64,000 bases of DNA. It comes from Hydra vulgaris. Lineage: Eukaryota > Cnidaria > Hydrozoa > Anthoathecata > Hydridae. Of the stretch, positions 10,046-24,329 are shown piece by piece (positions within the stretch are counted from its first letter, which is position 1; each line of letters starts with the position of its first letter). The notes under the pieces are model-generated. The model saw only the letters and a program-made list of their open reading frames with translations. It was not told the DNA's origin and did no database searches. Position numbers and translations under genes: made by a program. Where the stretch lies: assembly GCF_038396675.1 (NCBI RefSeq), contig NC_088933.1:39288501-39352500 (forward strand), in the 5' to 3' direction.

Positions 10046-11987
10046 ATTTAAAAAAAGAGAGAAATACTTAATAACATTTTAAACAGTCTGACTTTCACAT
10101 TTCAGTTAGAAATAAAAAAATGTTGATATCTTTTGAAAATAACCATTTGCAAAAATTAAGAAAAAGCTTATATTTGCTATAATAACTAACTTATAATAGA
10201 ACTTATAATAGAAACTTATAAAATTATAATAGAACTAAACTTATAATAAAATCCAACTATAAATAATAATAGTAATAATTAAATTTTATAATAAAAGATT
10301 ACTAAAAGCTTCTTAACCAAGTTCAACAATTAAGTTTCCCCTCACTGTTCACACTGTATTGATTTTACACTGTATTTGCTATATCACACACTATATCACT
10401 ATAAAAAAAATTATTTTTGTAGACATTTTCCTGTAATTTAATTGTAAAGCTATTATGATTAAAGTTTTGCATAAACTTTTTTTTTAACATCCAGCACAAT
10501 ATACAAAGTTAGGTTCTCCCAGATGTTTGCAAGTATATAATATATCTATTATTCATACCTTCCTTTTTAATATTTCCAATTATTTACATTTGTTATATTT
10601 TTACATCAGTTAATTATCTGCTACATGAATTTTACATAAACTTTATATAGAAGATGACTACTCACAGCTGTTTCGCTCGATATATAAACAAGCTTGACAT
10701 CATGAGTTTATCAAAAATAAAATAATTTCTGCATAAAAAGTATACAAATTCACTAACTTTAAAATTTAGTGAATTTGTATATTTTTTGTATAATTTCAAA
10801 AGTATTTTTCATCGAAATGTTTTCATCTTCAAATAAAAAATATGAAAGATCTTTGTTAAATAAATAGTTACATTAAGCGTAATTAAAAAAATGTATTGTT
10901 TAAATATTTCCATGATTTGTGATCACTTATTTTTTCTTTGCAATATTTACAATAAACCTGTCTTAGGAATACTATGATTGCCTGACTTTTATTTATGCTG
11001 GACTGTTGAAACTTAGAACACTTATCCATGAATGTTTAATCTTTCTGAATCTGATATCATCCATTTGTTTCATTTAGATAAAAGTTAATCTTTTTAAATG
11101 GCAAACGTAGTATTTTTGGTGGTTGACATAAGTTATTGAAATTTTAACCTTTTATGCATATTAAAATCATAAAAATATTTTATGTTCTTATGAATATATT
11201 TTCAAACTTGTCATGTTTTGCAAATTTCTCTCTATTTTTTTTTGTAATTTTGTGTTTATGTTTTTAAGGTAATGACGTAAAATATAAAACGTCAAAACAT
11301 TTTCTCTAATATTGTTTTGCGATTTTGATGTCTGATCAATAATAATAATCCCTGTTTCATATCACATTTAGTTAAAGTAAATCTTTTAAATTTATGTCTA
11401 ACAATGTTTATATTTGATAATATATATCTAAAAGATGTTTTTTTGTATTTTGTTTTGATAAAAAGTAACAATAATTTGTAAAAAATTAGTTCATCATCTA
11501 CCCTGTTACGATTTAGTATATTCATCATTTGCTCTTTTTATTTAAAAGTTGAAGGTGGCTTTGATTAATTTCTTAAATGTCATAAAATACAAAATTTTAT
11601 TAGTAATGTTAATCTTTTTCAGAACAAAGTTATCTTTAATATTTATAAAGATATAATTGTTTTAGTAACCCCCCTTAAGTCAATGTTTTCGAAGTATAAC
11701 AAGAAGGCATAAAGCTTGCTTTGAAACAGCCATGTCCTATACACACTTAAAAAAAAATTTCAATCTTAGGTTAGGATATGTAATATATCCTCAGTAAGGT
11801 ATAATTTTCTTCCTTTTAAGGTAGATAATTTCTTTCTTTTTTTTGTGGTTTAAGACCTTCCCTTAGCGTAATAAATTTTGAAATTATTTCAATCCTACTT
11901 ATATATTTATAATAAAAAAATAATATAGCAAAAAGATTCGAATTACATTACAGTGTTTGTACATAACACTATCCAAATGACAGAACT
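10046..11987. other. Non-coding AT-rich interval
   Basis: No supported frame on either strand. There is a local inverted pair near 10747-10786 (ATACAAATTCACTAA with TTAGTGAATTTGTAT). Otherwise I see nothing. Confidence 0.6.
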
Positions 11988-12894
11988 AATAAGATCTTAG
12001 ACCATTAAAAACATTAGACACGACTTAAGCTATTAAACGCTAATCTAAAAATTAAGCCAAAAAATTTTGTGCAGTGACATCAGTGTGGTAAAAAAAAAAT
12101 TTTATACATTAAGTTTGCTTTTGCCTTTATCTCATATTTTTTGATTAATAAAAGTTTGTATTTATTACAATAGCAATGAATAAATAGTTTTAAAGAAATA
12201 ACAAAGTAATTACTATATTTTGTCTTCATTAGAATTTATTGCATAAAAATATATTCTTTATATTTTAAATAAAAGAAGTTTTCTTGAAAAATTTAAAGAA
12301 AATCTTATTTCTAGTTTGTTTTTCTAGTTTTTTGCCACAAAGTGACGTCACACACACAACATTTTTTTGGCTTTAATGATTTAGGGGAGGGAGGGGAGAA
12401 TTGGGCAGTCAAGAGGTTTGGGCACCCCCTCATTTCTCACAATCTATTCTAGATATTTTTTGTTTTCTACCATTGCACTATAGTTTTATAACTGGCAACA
12501 CTGCTCATCAAAAGTGTCAGTTGTCATTTCACTTGGTTGTCAAGTTACATGCGCTTAATGGTTTGTTGCGTACAAAAGTAAATATTTTGTTTGGGATTTG
12601 AAGAAAGATAACAAAGAAATCTGCAAGAAAGGGTAAGTATCTGTGTTAACTTTTTCTTTTGCATTTAATAAATATTATATTTAACTGGCAATTAGGATTC
12701 AACATTTGATAAAAATAAACTTATTCAAATCTATTTGAAAAGTGAGGTTATAGGGAGCATTGGGCACGCAGGTAGGAGGGAGGTTTGGGCATGCCCAATG
12801 CTCCCCCTTTTTTGTAGTTTGTTTTGGTGTCATACGTTTGTGGTTTTTTGCTATGCCTATTGAATTGAATGTTTAATCATTTCTTTTTAGGACA

Positions 12895-14856
12895 ATGCCA
12901 TTTTCATTTAAAAAGAAAAATAAACGACGAGAAATACCTAAAGATGTTATTTTGTGCGCATTGAGGTTTCTAAAGGAAGAAAAATTAAAACTACTGCGAT
13001 TAAATATGATATACCCAGGTCTAACCTTCAAAGGTACATAAAACAGAGCGGCGTTGTGAAAGATATTTCTTCTAAATTTATATCATCCCAAATATTCATG
13101 AAAGATGAAGAAGAAAAAATTTCAGAATATCTTGTAACATTGTTTAAACTAAACCATGGAATGTCAAAACTGAAGGCACGTGAATTGGTTTACAAATATG
13201 CCACTGCTATTAATAAAGAAATACCAGACAACTGGGCAGAGAAGAAACTTGCATCCAATGATTGGCTAAGGGGATTTTTTAAAAGACAACCTCATCTTTC
13301 GATAAGGACACCAGAACCTACCAGTCTCTCACGTGCCACAAGTTTCAATGAGAAAAATGTCGGAGATTTTTTTGAAAATTTTAAAACTGTATATGAACGG
13401 CATTGCATCGGCCCTGAGTCTATTTACAATATAGGCGAAACTGGATTATCAACAGTACAACGAACCCAGAAAGTGATTGCTCTAAGAGGCACTTAGCAAG
13501 TTGGGCAAGTAACGTCAGCTGAAAGAGGGACACTTGTAACGGTTTGCAGCGGTATTAATGCATTGGGTAACTCAATACCACCCTTTTTCATATTCCCACA
13601 GGTTAATTTCAAAACATATATGCTAAATGATGCACCTGTTGGTTCAGATGGAGCAGCACATCCTTCAAGGTGGATTACAGCACCATGTTTTTTAAAATAT
13701 ATACACCATTTTGCAAAACACGCCAAATCAACGCCTTCCTCACCAGTTCTATTGCTGCTGGACAATCACAAGGGCCATATTTCAGTACCAGTTCTTGATT
13801 TTTGTAAAGAATTTTTAATGACATTGTTTTAATGACTTTCCCACCGCACTGCAGCCATAAACTGCAACCCCTAGACCTGACTGTCTATACACCACTTAAA
13901 ACTTATTATAACACTGTTGTAACAGATTGGATGGTAAGCAATCCTGGCAAAACAGTAACAATTTATGAAATCCCAAAATTAGAAGCAAAAGCCATCCCAC
14001 TTGCGTTCAAGTTGCAAAATATTCAAACAGGATTTAAAAAACCTGCCATTTAGCCATTCAATTCAAACATTCTCTCTGATGAAGATTTTGTTTGTTCTTC
14101 TATAACTGGTCGCTGCTTGTCGGAAGAGAATAATGTTGCTACAGAAAAATCAATTTTAGAACAACCTTCAACTGAGTCTAGAGGATAATATAAGTTCAAA
14201 TATGGAAGTCACTGGGTCATCTCAACTGGAATCTCTATCTAAAAGCCAGACTAAGGGCACTGTCAATGTAACACCTGATTTAGTAAGACCATTTCTGAAA
14301 GCCAGCCCCAGGAAATTGGATGGCATGAAACGGAAGAAAGGAAAAACTAGAATATTGACAGACACACCCGATAAAAGAATTATAGAAATAGAAGAAAAAG
14401 AAAGACAAAGAAAAGATAAGATCAAAGAGCTCAACAAAAATCGAAAATGCTCTAGAAAGCACGAAGATTAGCAGTGATGATGAAATAGAAAATGCTTTTG
14501 TTTCTGATGTAGACCTTGTTGAAATCGATTCATCGGAAGAAGATTTTGATGTAGACGATGTGATTGTTATGGATAGAAAATTCCAGATCAATAACTTTGT
14601 GTTAGTTAAATTTTACGCAAAAAAAACTGTTTATCATTATGTTGGAATAGTCGAAGAGGTTAATCACTCCATGGCAACTGTCAAATTCATGAGAGCGAGT
14701 AAGATAAGAAATACGTTCTTGTTTCCTGACATCGAGGACGTCGCCAGCGTCCCCCTGGAGGATATAAAGACAAAATTGCCTACACCAACAACATGGATAA
14801 TAAGTCTAAAATATAAATTTTACAAGCTTCTTTGGGTCATACCAAATTTAAGATAA
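12895..14856 (+). pseudogene. pogo-like transposase with frameshifts, stops and a lost catalytic Asp
   Basis: Order of parts: start ATG 12895; a psq-type helix-turn-helix (IKTTAIKYDIPRSNLQRYI); a CENP-B-like second DNA-binding part (NDWLRGFFKRQPHLSIRTPE); then the DDE_1 catalytic domain. The first catalytic Asp is lost: the motif reads YNIGETGL where the family has Asp-Glu-Thr-Gly. The second is present in LLLDNHKGH and the third in KLQPLDLTVY. A frameshift lies near 12958, a TAG at 13494-13496 (after ALRGT), another shift near 13832, and a stop at 14051. Downstream pieces (14202-14471, basic; 14560-14856, with VLVKFYAKKTVYHYVGIVEE) look like the family's C-terminal extension. The protein would bind the element ends and excise it; this copy cannot. 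Confidence 0.8.
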
Positions 14857-15023
14857 GTCTTATTAAGTCCAACATCGTGCAATATTGATTCCAAGTGACA
14901 TTGTTAAATTTTTTGTAAAGTCTATGATAAGAAAAAATGTTTGTATTACAATTTTTTATAGCAATGCTATATAATACTTAAGCATAGTAGTATATTAAAA
15001 CAATATTGTGCATATTAAATACA

Positions 15024-15082
15024 GTGCCCAAACCTCATCACAGGGGTGCCCAAACCTCCCAACCACAGGGAGGTTTGGGCAC
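15024..15082. repeat. Subterminal GGAGGTTTGGGCAC repeats of the pogo-like element
   Basis: GTGCCCAAACCTC occurs at 15024-15036 and 15046-15060, and the inverse GGGAGGTTTGGGCAC at 15068-15082. Left-side copies lie at 12413-12425 and 12778-12792. The terminal repeat also contains GGGCA. Five copies on both sides suggest transposase-binding sites; this is inference. Confidence 0.65.
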
Positions 15083-15314
15083 TTTGGACATGTGTTAGAA
15101 AATCTTTTGTAACTTTGCGAATAATTATAATACTAAAACTCTTCTTAGTAATAGTTACTGCCAAATATGTGTGCTAAATATATTTGAAATAAAATTTTGA
15201 TTATAATAAAAAATAACTGTTTTATTAGCATTTATGTGAAAAAGTGCCCAATGCTCCCCTCTCTCCCCTACTAAAAAGCCTCATCTATCATTTTTAATGG
15301 TCTAAGAAGAAGAT

Positions 15315-16170
15315 GACATAATTTTAGTAATCAGAGTTTATAAAGAGAGGAACAAATCTAAAATTGAAGTTTCAAGTTTTTCACTTGAATGAGACAATAT
15401 GTTTTGTGTTTTTTAAATCTTGTTAATTTTTTTAAATACAATAACATAAATACAAAAGTTCAAACAAAAAGACTTGTAATTATTTGAAAGTATTCTTTAT
15501 TACCCACAATCCTGTGTAAAATGTAATATAAGTCGATTTTTCACATTTGGGTCACATCATTGTATTTCAGGGTACCATCCCTGATTTTTCTGATTTTTAC
15601 ATATCATTATCTACATGATGTACATAGGTTAATCGTGCAATTTCAGAGTTCCAATTGCAACGGTTTAGAAATTATAGTCTTTCAAACACCCTCAGGTAGC
15701 CCCCTCGGTTCCTCGAATGATAAAAATAGACAACTTTCAGGCCTTATATTTTTTTTCTAACTTTCAACAAGTGGCTTATTCTTCCTGGAACTATTTTCTA
15801 GATATTTCTTCTTAAAAATAGTGATTTTCATTAGCTTGTATCATGTTAGAAAAAAACTGTAGCCTCCTCAACTTAGGAAATATTTTGAAAAATACTAAAA
15901 AAAGGCAAAATGAATGACCGTAATATTTTTCTATTCATCAACAAGTCCTTACATGTTAGTTTTTTACTAACAAGTTTTTACAACAGGTCCTTACATGTTA
16001 GCATTTATCTTAAAACGGAATGATTCTATATAACATACCCTTTTGCAACTGTAAATATATAAGCATTTATGACTCAAAATATCAAGCATTTTTGAGCAGA
16101 ATTTTTCAATAAACAAAGTTTATTGAAAACACTTTATTAATTACTATTTAACATACCATAAATCATGCTG
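15315..16170. other. Non-coding interval
   Basis: AT-rich without a supported frame. A short direct repeat, TCCTTACATGTTAG, occurs at about 15946 and 15989. Confidence 0.5.
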
Positions 16171-16179
16171 TGACCTTTT

Positions 16180-17735
16180 CTCAATTCATTCAAAGATTGT
16201 TAAAGGAAACCTAACAACTGTCACTCTGAAGCATAATCAACTGGAGTCTAATTTAATTCCTGAGAAAAAAATATGTTTTGGTTTTGTAAGAAAAATTAAG
16301 AGTGTTGAAGAAGTTGAAAAGAGAAATGACCCAGATTAAATATCACCTGAAAACTCTGTCATACATATTGATACTATAAATCCTTGTCTTATTAAATTTG
16401 GTGTGTCTCTTATTAAAAGATCATCCAGCATGAGTATGCTACAAATAGACAATAAAATAAAAAAGAAAGTTAAGTTGCTAAATGAATCATTAATTGCATC
16501 TGAACAAGATGAGCTACAAATTAGTATGCTCAAAAGTTCCTATTTAAGTTTTATTGTAGAACAGTTTTAAATAAAAGTTTCATAATGAGATCAATATTTC
16601 ACAAAAATAAAATTGCTCACTTTAGTTTCAGTCCATTGGACAATTCATTAAGCAATAAATGAATTTAAAACAATACAATGTATGGCGAAGCACGCTAGAG
16701 CTTTGCGGGATGTTAAAGGAATCCTTGGTGAGAGATCAACAAACATAAGAAATCCTGAAAAATTGACTACTGAAGTTGTAAATCAGATTGTCAACTTTTA
16801 TGAGGATGATAGTAACAACAGGTTATTGCCAGGAGCAAAGGATTACGTTAGCATAAAGATAGTTGATGGTAGACAGCACATCCAGAAGCGACTCATACTA
16901 TGCAATCTTTCAGAACTTTACCAGAAATGATTAGAAGAATCAAAGTCCAATAGTATTGTAAAGGTGAGACTGACATCATTTGCTCTTTTCACGCCATAAC
17001 ATTGAATTGTTGTAGGAAAATCTGGCAGCTCAAAGAAAACATGAAGCCAAATGAATTTATTATACAAATGGATTTTGCTGAAAATTTTTCATTTATTATA
17101 CAAGATGAAGTTCAGTCATCCTATTTTTCAAAAAATCAAGCAACTCTCCATCCATTTGTCATATATGTGCGATCTTTAAATGGAAACCAATCACCAGAAC
17201 ACAAATGTTATTGTGTTATATCTGACAATCTAATTTAAAATACTGAGGCAGTTTTCAGTAACATTTCAAAAATCATACCAATTCTGAAAGAGGAATATCC
17301 ACAAGTTCAGAAGATCAATTACTTTACTGATCGTGCAAGCAACCAATATTAAAATAGGTTAAAAGTTTTAATCACAATATTTAAAAAAAATTTTGATAAC
17401 AATTACCTATTCTCAACAAACTGTTTTCAGCCCTTGAAATGATGCTTTTGAAATTAGATACAAAATTGATAATTATTAACTGAATAAGTTTTTTTTTTAT
17501 TGTATTTTAGGTTTAATTTGAAAAACTTGTGTTTTCATGAAAAAGACGATGGACTAAAAGCAGTATGGGATTTTTTCGGGACTGCACATAGAAAAAGTGC
17601 ATTCGATGGAATAGGTGGTACAGTGAAAAGAGTTATTCATTACCTATCCCTTCAAAGGCCAATTGGCAATCAAATTTTGACGCAAAGGACATGTTTTTAG
17701 TTGCTACTGAAAAAGTTAAAAACATCAGGTCTATA
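16180..17735 (+). pseudogene. Degenerate member of an uncharacterised invertebrate DDE-like family
   Basis: Successive pieces, each in recognisable order: SKIVKGNLTTVTLKHNQL (16190 on); a coiled segment (16340-16560); LTTEVVNQIVNFYEDD...RLLPGAKDYVS and QKRLILCNLSELYQK (16682-16930); MDFAENFSFIIQDEVQSSYF and CYCVISDNLI (17002-17238); YFTDRASNQY; then KNLCFHEKDDGLKAVWDFFG, GTAHRKSAFDGIGGTVKR (17510-17640). I recall this arrangement from long uncharacterised cnidarian and arthropod proteins that recur in many copies; I do not know a proven function. The conserved acidic residues (DFAEN, TDRASNQ, FDGIGG) suggest an RNase H-like fold, which is inference. A likely intron ends in TTGTATTTTAG at about 17510, arguing for decay of a spliced gene and not of a processed copy. 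Several stops make it non-functional. Confidence 0.55.
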
Positions 17736-17739
17736 TCAT

Positions 17740-18179
17740 GCTATTGTCATTGTGTATGTACATTTAAGTCATGATATTTTTTCAAATAATTGATGTCTAG
17801 TATCCTAAATCATAATACGCTTTTACCCAAAAATAATAAAAGTAACCTATGAATTTTTAGTTATAAAAGTCAAAAAGTATTGAAAAGGATTCCTTAAAAC
17901 AAGACCTTACAAAATACATATTTGGAAAAAGAATTATGATTTATGTTAACATTTTTTATCCCCAAATGGCTGAAAATGGGACTTTTTAGTCAAGTGGGCT
18001 GTATATTTTCAGATAAAACTGATTTCTAAAATGTAACAAGCTGCTTATATTTTGCCCATTTTTAAGACATTATATATATTGACACAATAAACTTTGAATT
18101 TAATTTTTAAGAAATTATATATATTGACACAATAAACTTTGTTTACTTACATTTATTATATATAATTAGATTCAACAAT

Positions 18180-18181
<2 letters not shown>
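17740..18181. repeat. Non-coding interval with a 45-bp tandem repeat
   Basis: The unit TATATATATTGACACAATAA with CTTTG following occurs twice, at about 18062-18097 and 18107-18142, just before a (TA)n tract. Nothing else is supported. Confidence 0.5.

Positions 18182-18246
<65 letters not shown>
18182..18246. repeat. (TA)n microsatellite
   Basis: About 32 uninterrupted TA units. Apparent Tyr-Ile frames through such tracts are artefacts. Confidence 0.95.
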
Positions 18247-18247
<1 letters not shown>

Positions 18248-18297
18248 TTATTCACTTCTAACAAGACTGCAATAAACTACATTTAAGTTGAGAGTTA

Positions 18298-20665
<2,368 letters not shown>

Positions 20666-20669
20666 TACT

Positions 20670-20970
20670 CATAATCAAAAATACTTTGTTTGTTATTTAA
20701 TTCAAAGCAATTTGTACTGTTTAACAATTTTTATTTTTATTTTTTGGTTTAGTAAAAAAACAAAAATTGGTGACATTTACGGACTCATATGACAAAATAA
20801 ACCTTAGTTCCTAATGATAAACAAAAATACATTATTTTGTTCGTTATTTAATTCAATACAAAATGCGCTGTTTATCTAACAATATTTTTGTTTTTTTGAT
20901 TAGTAAAATAATAAAAATTGGTGACATTTACGGACTTATACAACAAAATAAACTAGTTCCTAATGATATA
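20670..20970 (+). repeat. About 145-bp tandem duplication
   Basis: Unit one (about 20677-20820) and unit two (about 20821-20966) share TTATTTAATTCAA, then TTTAGTAAAA/ATTAGTAAAA, AAAATTGGTGACATTTACGG, and TTCCTAATGATA. Unit two runs straight into coding-like sequence, so an exon together with its upstream intron sequence may have been duplicated. Confidence 0.65.
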
Positions 20971-21246
20971 CCATTCTTTTCATTGAAATTAACTGTTCAA
21001 GTTTCTGCGGATGGTAAACTAGAGGATTCTGAGTGAAAAACTTTATAAAATTATAATGTAAAAAGTTGAAAGCTGCAAACAATTATAATATTCACTTTGA
21101 GAGAACTAATGAAACTTGGCTAGCTCAAGATTTTCAATATACCTACAGTACATTAAATGCTACATTGTCAGTTAATGAAGTTGGAAAACCAAACCATGTT
21201 GCTCTTTTCAAAAAGCTTTTAACAGAACAAAAAGAAGAAGCTTAAT
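20895..21246 (+). pseudogene. Unidentified coding-like remnant
   Basis: From about 20915 the frame reads KIGDIYGLIQQNKLVPNDI, PFFSLKLTVQVSADGKLEDSE and then a stop; after a shift (21095-21246) it reads FERTNETWLAQDFQYTYSTL, NATLSVNEVGKPNHVALFKK, LLTEQKEEA and a stop. The composition is protein-like and unlike the AT-rich surroundings. It follows a possible splice acceptor (TTTTTTTGATTAG). I do not recognise the family. Could be a decayed host gene or a transposon part. Confidence 0.4.
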
Positions 21247-21682
21247 GTTTTTAATATTAATAACCATAAATTACTTTATACAACAAAATTAAAACTAAGA
21301 AGTGAGTTTAAGTACAAAACTGGCGCAAAAATTGTTGTTGAATTTTTTTTTTAAGTTTGTTCCACCAGAAGAGTTTCTTATTCAGTTCCACGATTTTAAG
21401 AAAATATAGGACTTGAAATTTAAAATTATAAATACGCATTTTTGAGTTTTTTATAAATTTTGTTAAATAATTTTTAGTATAAGCAATTACTAAAATTTAT
21501 AATAAAAGTTAATATATATTATTACAAAGTGTTTCTTTTGACATTTAAAATGGTTTTGTAAAAAGAATAAGATTAAAATTTTGTCCATCTTATGTTTATT
21601 ATCCTGCCCACTGTGCGATGGTTTGATGTTTATAGAATTTTTAGCTTTTTAAAAAATCCTTTTGTTTCTTTTAGTGTATAAT
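21247..21682. other. Non-coding interval
   Basis: AT-rich; no frame, repeat or RNA gene that I can support. Confidence 0.5.
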
Positions 21683-21690
21683 ATCTTTAT

Positions 21691-24201
21691 TAGGGTTTGG
21701 TGGTTTTTTAAAACGGGTTTTTCAAATAAATTTGACACATTTTAAAACCGGTTTTTAAATTTCAAAAACCGGTTTTCTATTTTTTACCATTTATATTATA
21801 TATTGTTATTATACAATAGCATTTTGTTATGTTATTTGAGTAATCTGTTTCCTTTTTTTTAACACGCTTCTTTAAATTTGTCCCTTATCATTTTTGTAAA
21901 ATGATATGTAATAATTACCCAATAGAAACATTTGCTTGACTGAAAATACAGGCGATGTTAACACAAATTTTTAGAAAGTTTTTCCAAAATGGCTTCCCGA
22001 AAAGTACATATGCTTCTCAAATAATTGGGATTTATTATTCATTTTTAAAATGTATTTACGTGTAAGATTATATTGTGTTTACATATTTATATTTTATATT
22101 AATAGTATATATAATACTATTATGATATTTGTACCTATTTAAATGTAATATTGTAGTATTTATTTTTATGTGTATACTATACTAAGTTTTTTTATTTTGC
22201 AAATTATATTTTTGGAATTTGATACATATAAAATCAAATTTGTTACTTATAAAAATCAAGTATGTTTTATATTATAATTTATAAGTAAATAGTTTCCCTT
22301 GATTAGTTTGTTAAGTATTTTGTTATTTTATGGTAATATAATTATGATATGAGCTTAAGCTCTTATCAACGTGGTAATATAATTTAAAGTTACATTTAAA
22401 AAAGGTAAGGCATTTTTGTTTCAAAAATATTTATTTAATAATTTAATTTCATTTCCAGATAATAAAAAAAAATGAAAAAGGTAGAAGTTTAGAATAGTTT
22501 TAGAAGCTCAGGGATAGAAAAAGCAATCTGCAAATATTGTAATAAAATATTGAGTTGCAAAGGTTCATCTACAAGTAATCTATGCAATCACTGAAAATCA
22601 AACATAAAATTGATATTGAAAATAAATCAGAAATGTTCAGCAAAGAAGAACTGGTCCTTTACCTTTTTTAAAAGAAAAAACTAATATTTTTAATTTTATG
22701 CAAGTAAATAGGAGTAGCTTATATGAGATCTGTCCAAAACTTGCTGCAATGGGTGGGTTTCTATAAATAGCATTACGAAAAGCTCATTTATACCAGAGTC
22801 TCTTAAACAACAAGGATATTTATTACCCAAAAAAAACTCTAGAGTAATGGATCTCAATCATGCATTTTATGACAAAGCAAAACTTGAAACTATTACGGAA
22901 TTAAATTTAATAAAAATGAGTGGAAAAAATTTTTCTATAACTTTAGACGAGTGGACAAGTAAAAGAAATCATAGATATTTAAATATTAATTTACATCACT
23001 TAGCAGAAGATTTTAATTTAGCTGTTATGATAAAATTTGGCAAATCATCATGTATAATTAATCAACAATGTTATTCACATGCAATCCACCTAGCAGTTAC
23101 TGATGTATTATATAAACATAGAGAAATGGTTAAAGCTGAATCCGAAGTAAATGGTTCAAGTGAGAAATCGGATGATGAAGATGGAAACAAATATGACGAA
23201 TATGAAGAACCTTTTTCTTATATCTGTAACCAAGAGCATCCTATTCCTATTTTGTCTGACAATTTGAAACATTCCGTTTCACAAATCAGAAAAATTTGTA
23301 AATTTTTTCTCCAATCTCCAGTATAAAATACCATTCTTCAAAATTATATAAAATTAAAATAAGGAAAAGAGTTGAATTTAATTCTTGACTGCAAAACAAG
23401 GTGGAATAGTATAGAGGAAATGGTTGGAAGATTTTTCGCTTTATTAACTGGTGAAGGTATATTTTCATTTTATTAAATAAAAAATATAAAGTCTAAAATA
23501 AGTTTGAATCTATTAAAGGCTTTAGAAAAAGAATTCAAGAAAGAAGACAAGTTGAATTTGCATCTCTTATACTTTTTTTGCAAAACCCGGAAAACATTTC
23601 TGGTCCAGCAAAAAAATCTAGTATGCCTCCTTTAACTTCAAAAACCGACATTAAATTGTCTGAAAGGTTATTGTCTACAATATTTCAAAATTCTATTATA
23701 AACACCGCTTCAGATCAAGAGGAAATCAAAGAAACTACTCATCAGAGTAAAGCTTTTTAAAAGAGGTCATGGAAAATTCAATTAATAAATTTCTTGAAGA
23801 GCCTGCAGAAAACATCACTAACCCAAAAACACAGAGGGCTGAGTTTTCATTATTATAGGCAACACATAAAAGAACCAAAAACTTAGATTTATTATTTGAT
23901 GCACTTAAAACTATAAAACCGAGCTCAGCACCTAGTGAACGCGTATTTTCAATTGCAGGCAATTTTGTGTCCCAAATTAGAACAAGACTTAGCCACCGTT
24001 AAGTGGACATATTATGTTTTTTAAAATCTTGATTTCTTAGAAAAAATTACAATAAGTGAAATAAATATAATATATAAATTAAGTATCTCTCATTATTCAA
24101 TTTTTTTTAAAAAAATTCAAAAACCGGTTAAAACCGGTTTTTTAGAGAGTTTGGAATTCGAAAACCGATTTTTCAAAAAGTCGGTTTTTGTCCAAACCCT
24201 A
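21691..24201 (+). mobile_element. hAT-superfamily DNA transposon
   Basis: Terminal inverted repeats start TAGGGTTTGG (21691) and end CCAAACCCTA (24201). The flanks ATCTTTAT (21683-21690) and ATCTTTAT (24202-24209) are an exact 8-bp duplication, the hAT hallmark. Inside both ends there are repeats of AAAACCGGTTTT. The transposase inside has decayed. 2,511 bp. Confidence 0.92.
22470..24040 (+). pseudogene. hAT transposase, degenerate
   Basis: A BED-type finger is visible near 22505-22600 (AICKYCNK...SSTSNLCNH, then a stop). Next come LPKKNSRVMDLNHAFYDKAK and the first catalytic Asp in SITLDEWTS, followed by RNHRYLNINLHHL. The frame then jumps from LAEDFNL directly to AVMIKFGKS: the part that should hold the second catalytic Asp is deleted. 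CYSHAIHLAVTDVLY gives the conserved Cys and His. Later pieces are LILDCKTRWNSIEEM (about 23380) and the C-terminal dimerisation region SSAPSERVFSIAGNFVSQIR (about 23920-23985) with the third acidic residue. ZBED-like hAT family; stops, shifts and the deletion make it inactive. Confidence 0.85.
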
Positions 24202-24213
24202 ATCTTTATATAT

Positions 24214-24287
24214 GTTATGTATATAATATCTGTAAAACTTCAAGATCGTTTTAATTTTGAAGTTTTACAGATATTATGTACATAATA
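24214..24287. repeat. Hairpin just outside the hAT element
   Basis: AATATCTGTAAAACTTCAA is followed after about 16 bases by TTGAAGTTTTACAGATATT; arms extend through TATGTAYATA. It begins five bases after the hAT target-site duplication. It could be the core of a small foldback element. Confidence 0.65.
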
Positions 24288-24329
24288 TTTTATTTTATTT
24301 TAACAAAATCAAAAAAGATTCAAAAAAGA

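Larger units (their letters stand above)
12384..15268 (+). mobile_element. pogo-like (Tc1/mariner superfamily) DNA transposon
   Basis: It is flanked by TA (12382-12383 and 15269-15270). The left end is GGGGAGGGAGGGGAGAATTG and the right end is the inverse of GGGGAGAGAGGGGAGCATTG, followed inward by GGGCA. The TA target and the DDE_1-type transposase fit the pogo group. It lies in the right arm of an older MITE. The transposase is broken, so this copy needs a helper. Confidence 0.85.
11988..15314. mobile_element. hAT-type MITE split by a later pogo-like insertion
   Basis: The left arm begins CTTAGACCATTAAAAA at 11996 and the right arm ends with the inverse TTTTTAATGGTCTAAG at 15306. Inside, AAGCCAAAAAA and TGTG/TGACRTCA blocks near 12053-12095 reappear inverted at about 12335-12376. 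Flanks AATAAGAT (11988-11995) and AAGAAGAT (15307-15314) differ at one base, fitting an 8-bp duplication. Without the pogo-like insertion the element is about 430 bp, non-coding, with arms of about 100 bp. Confidence 0.6.
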
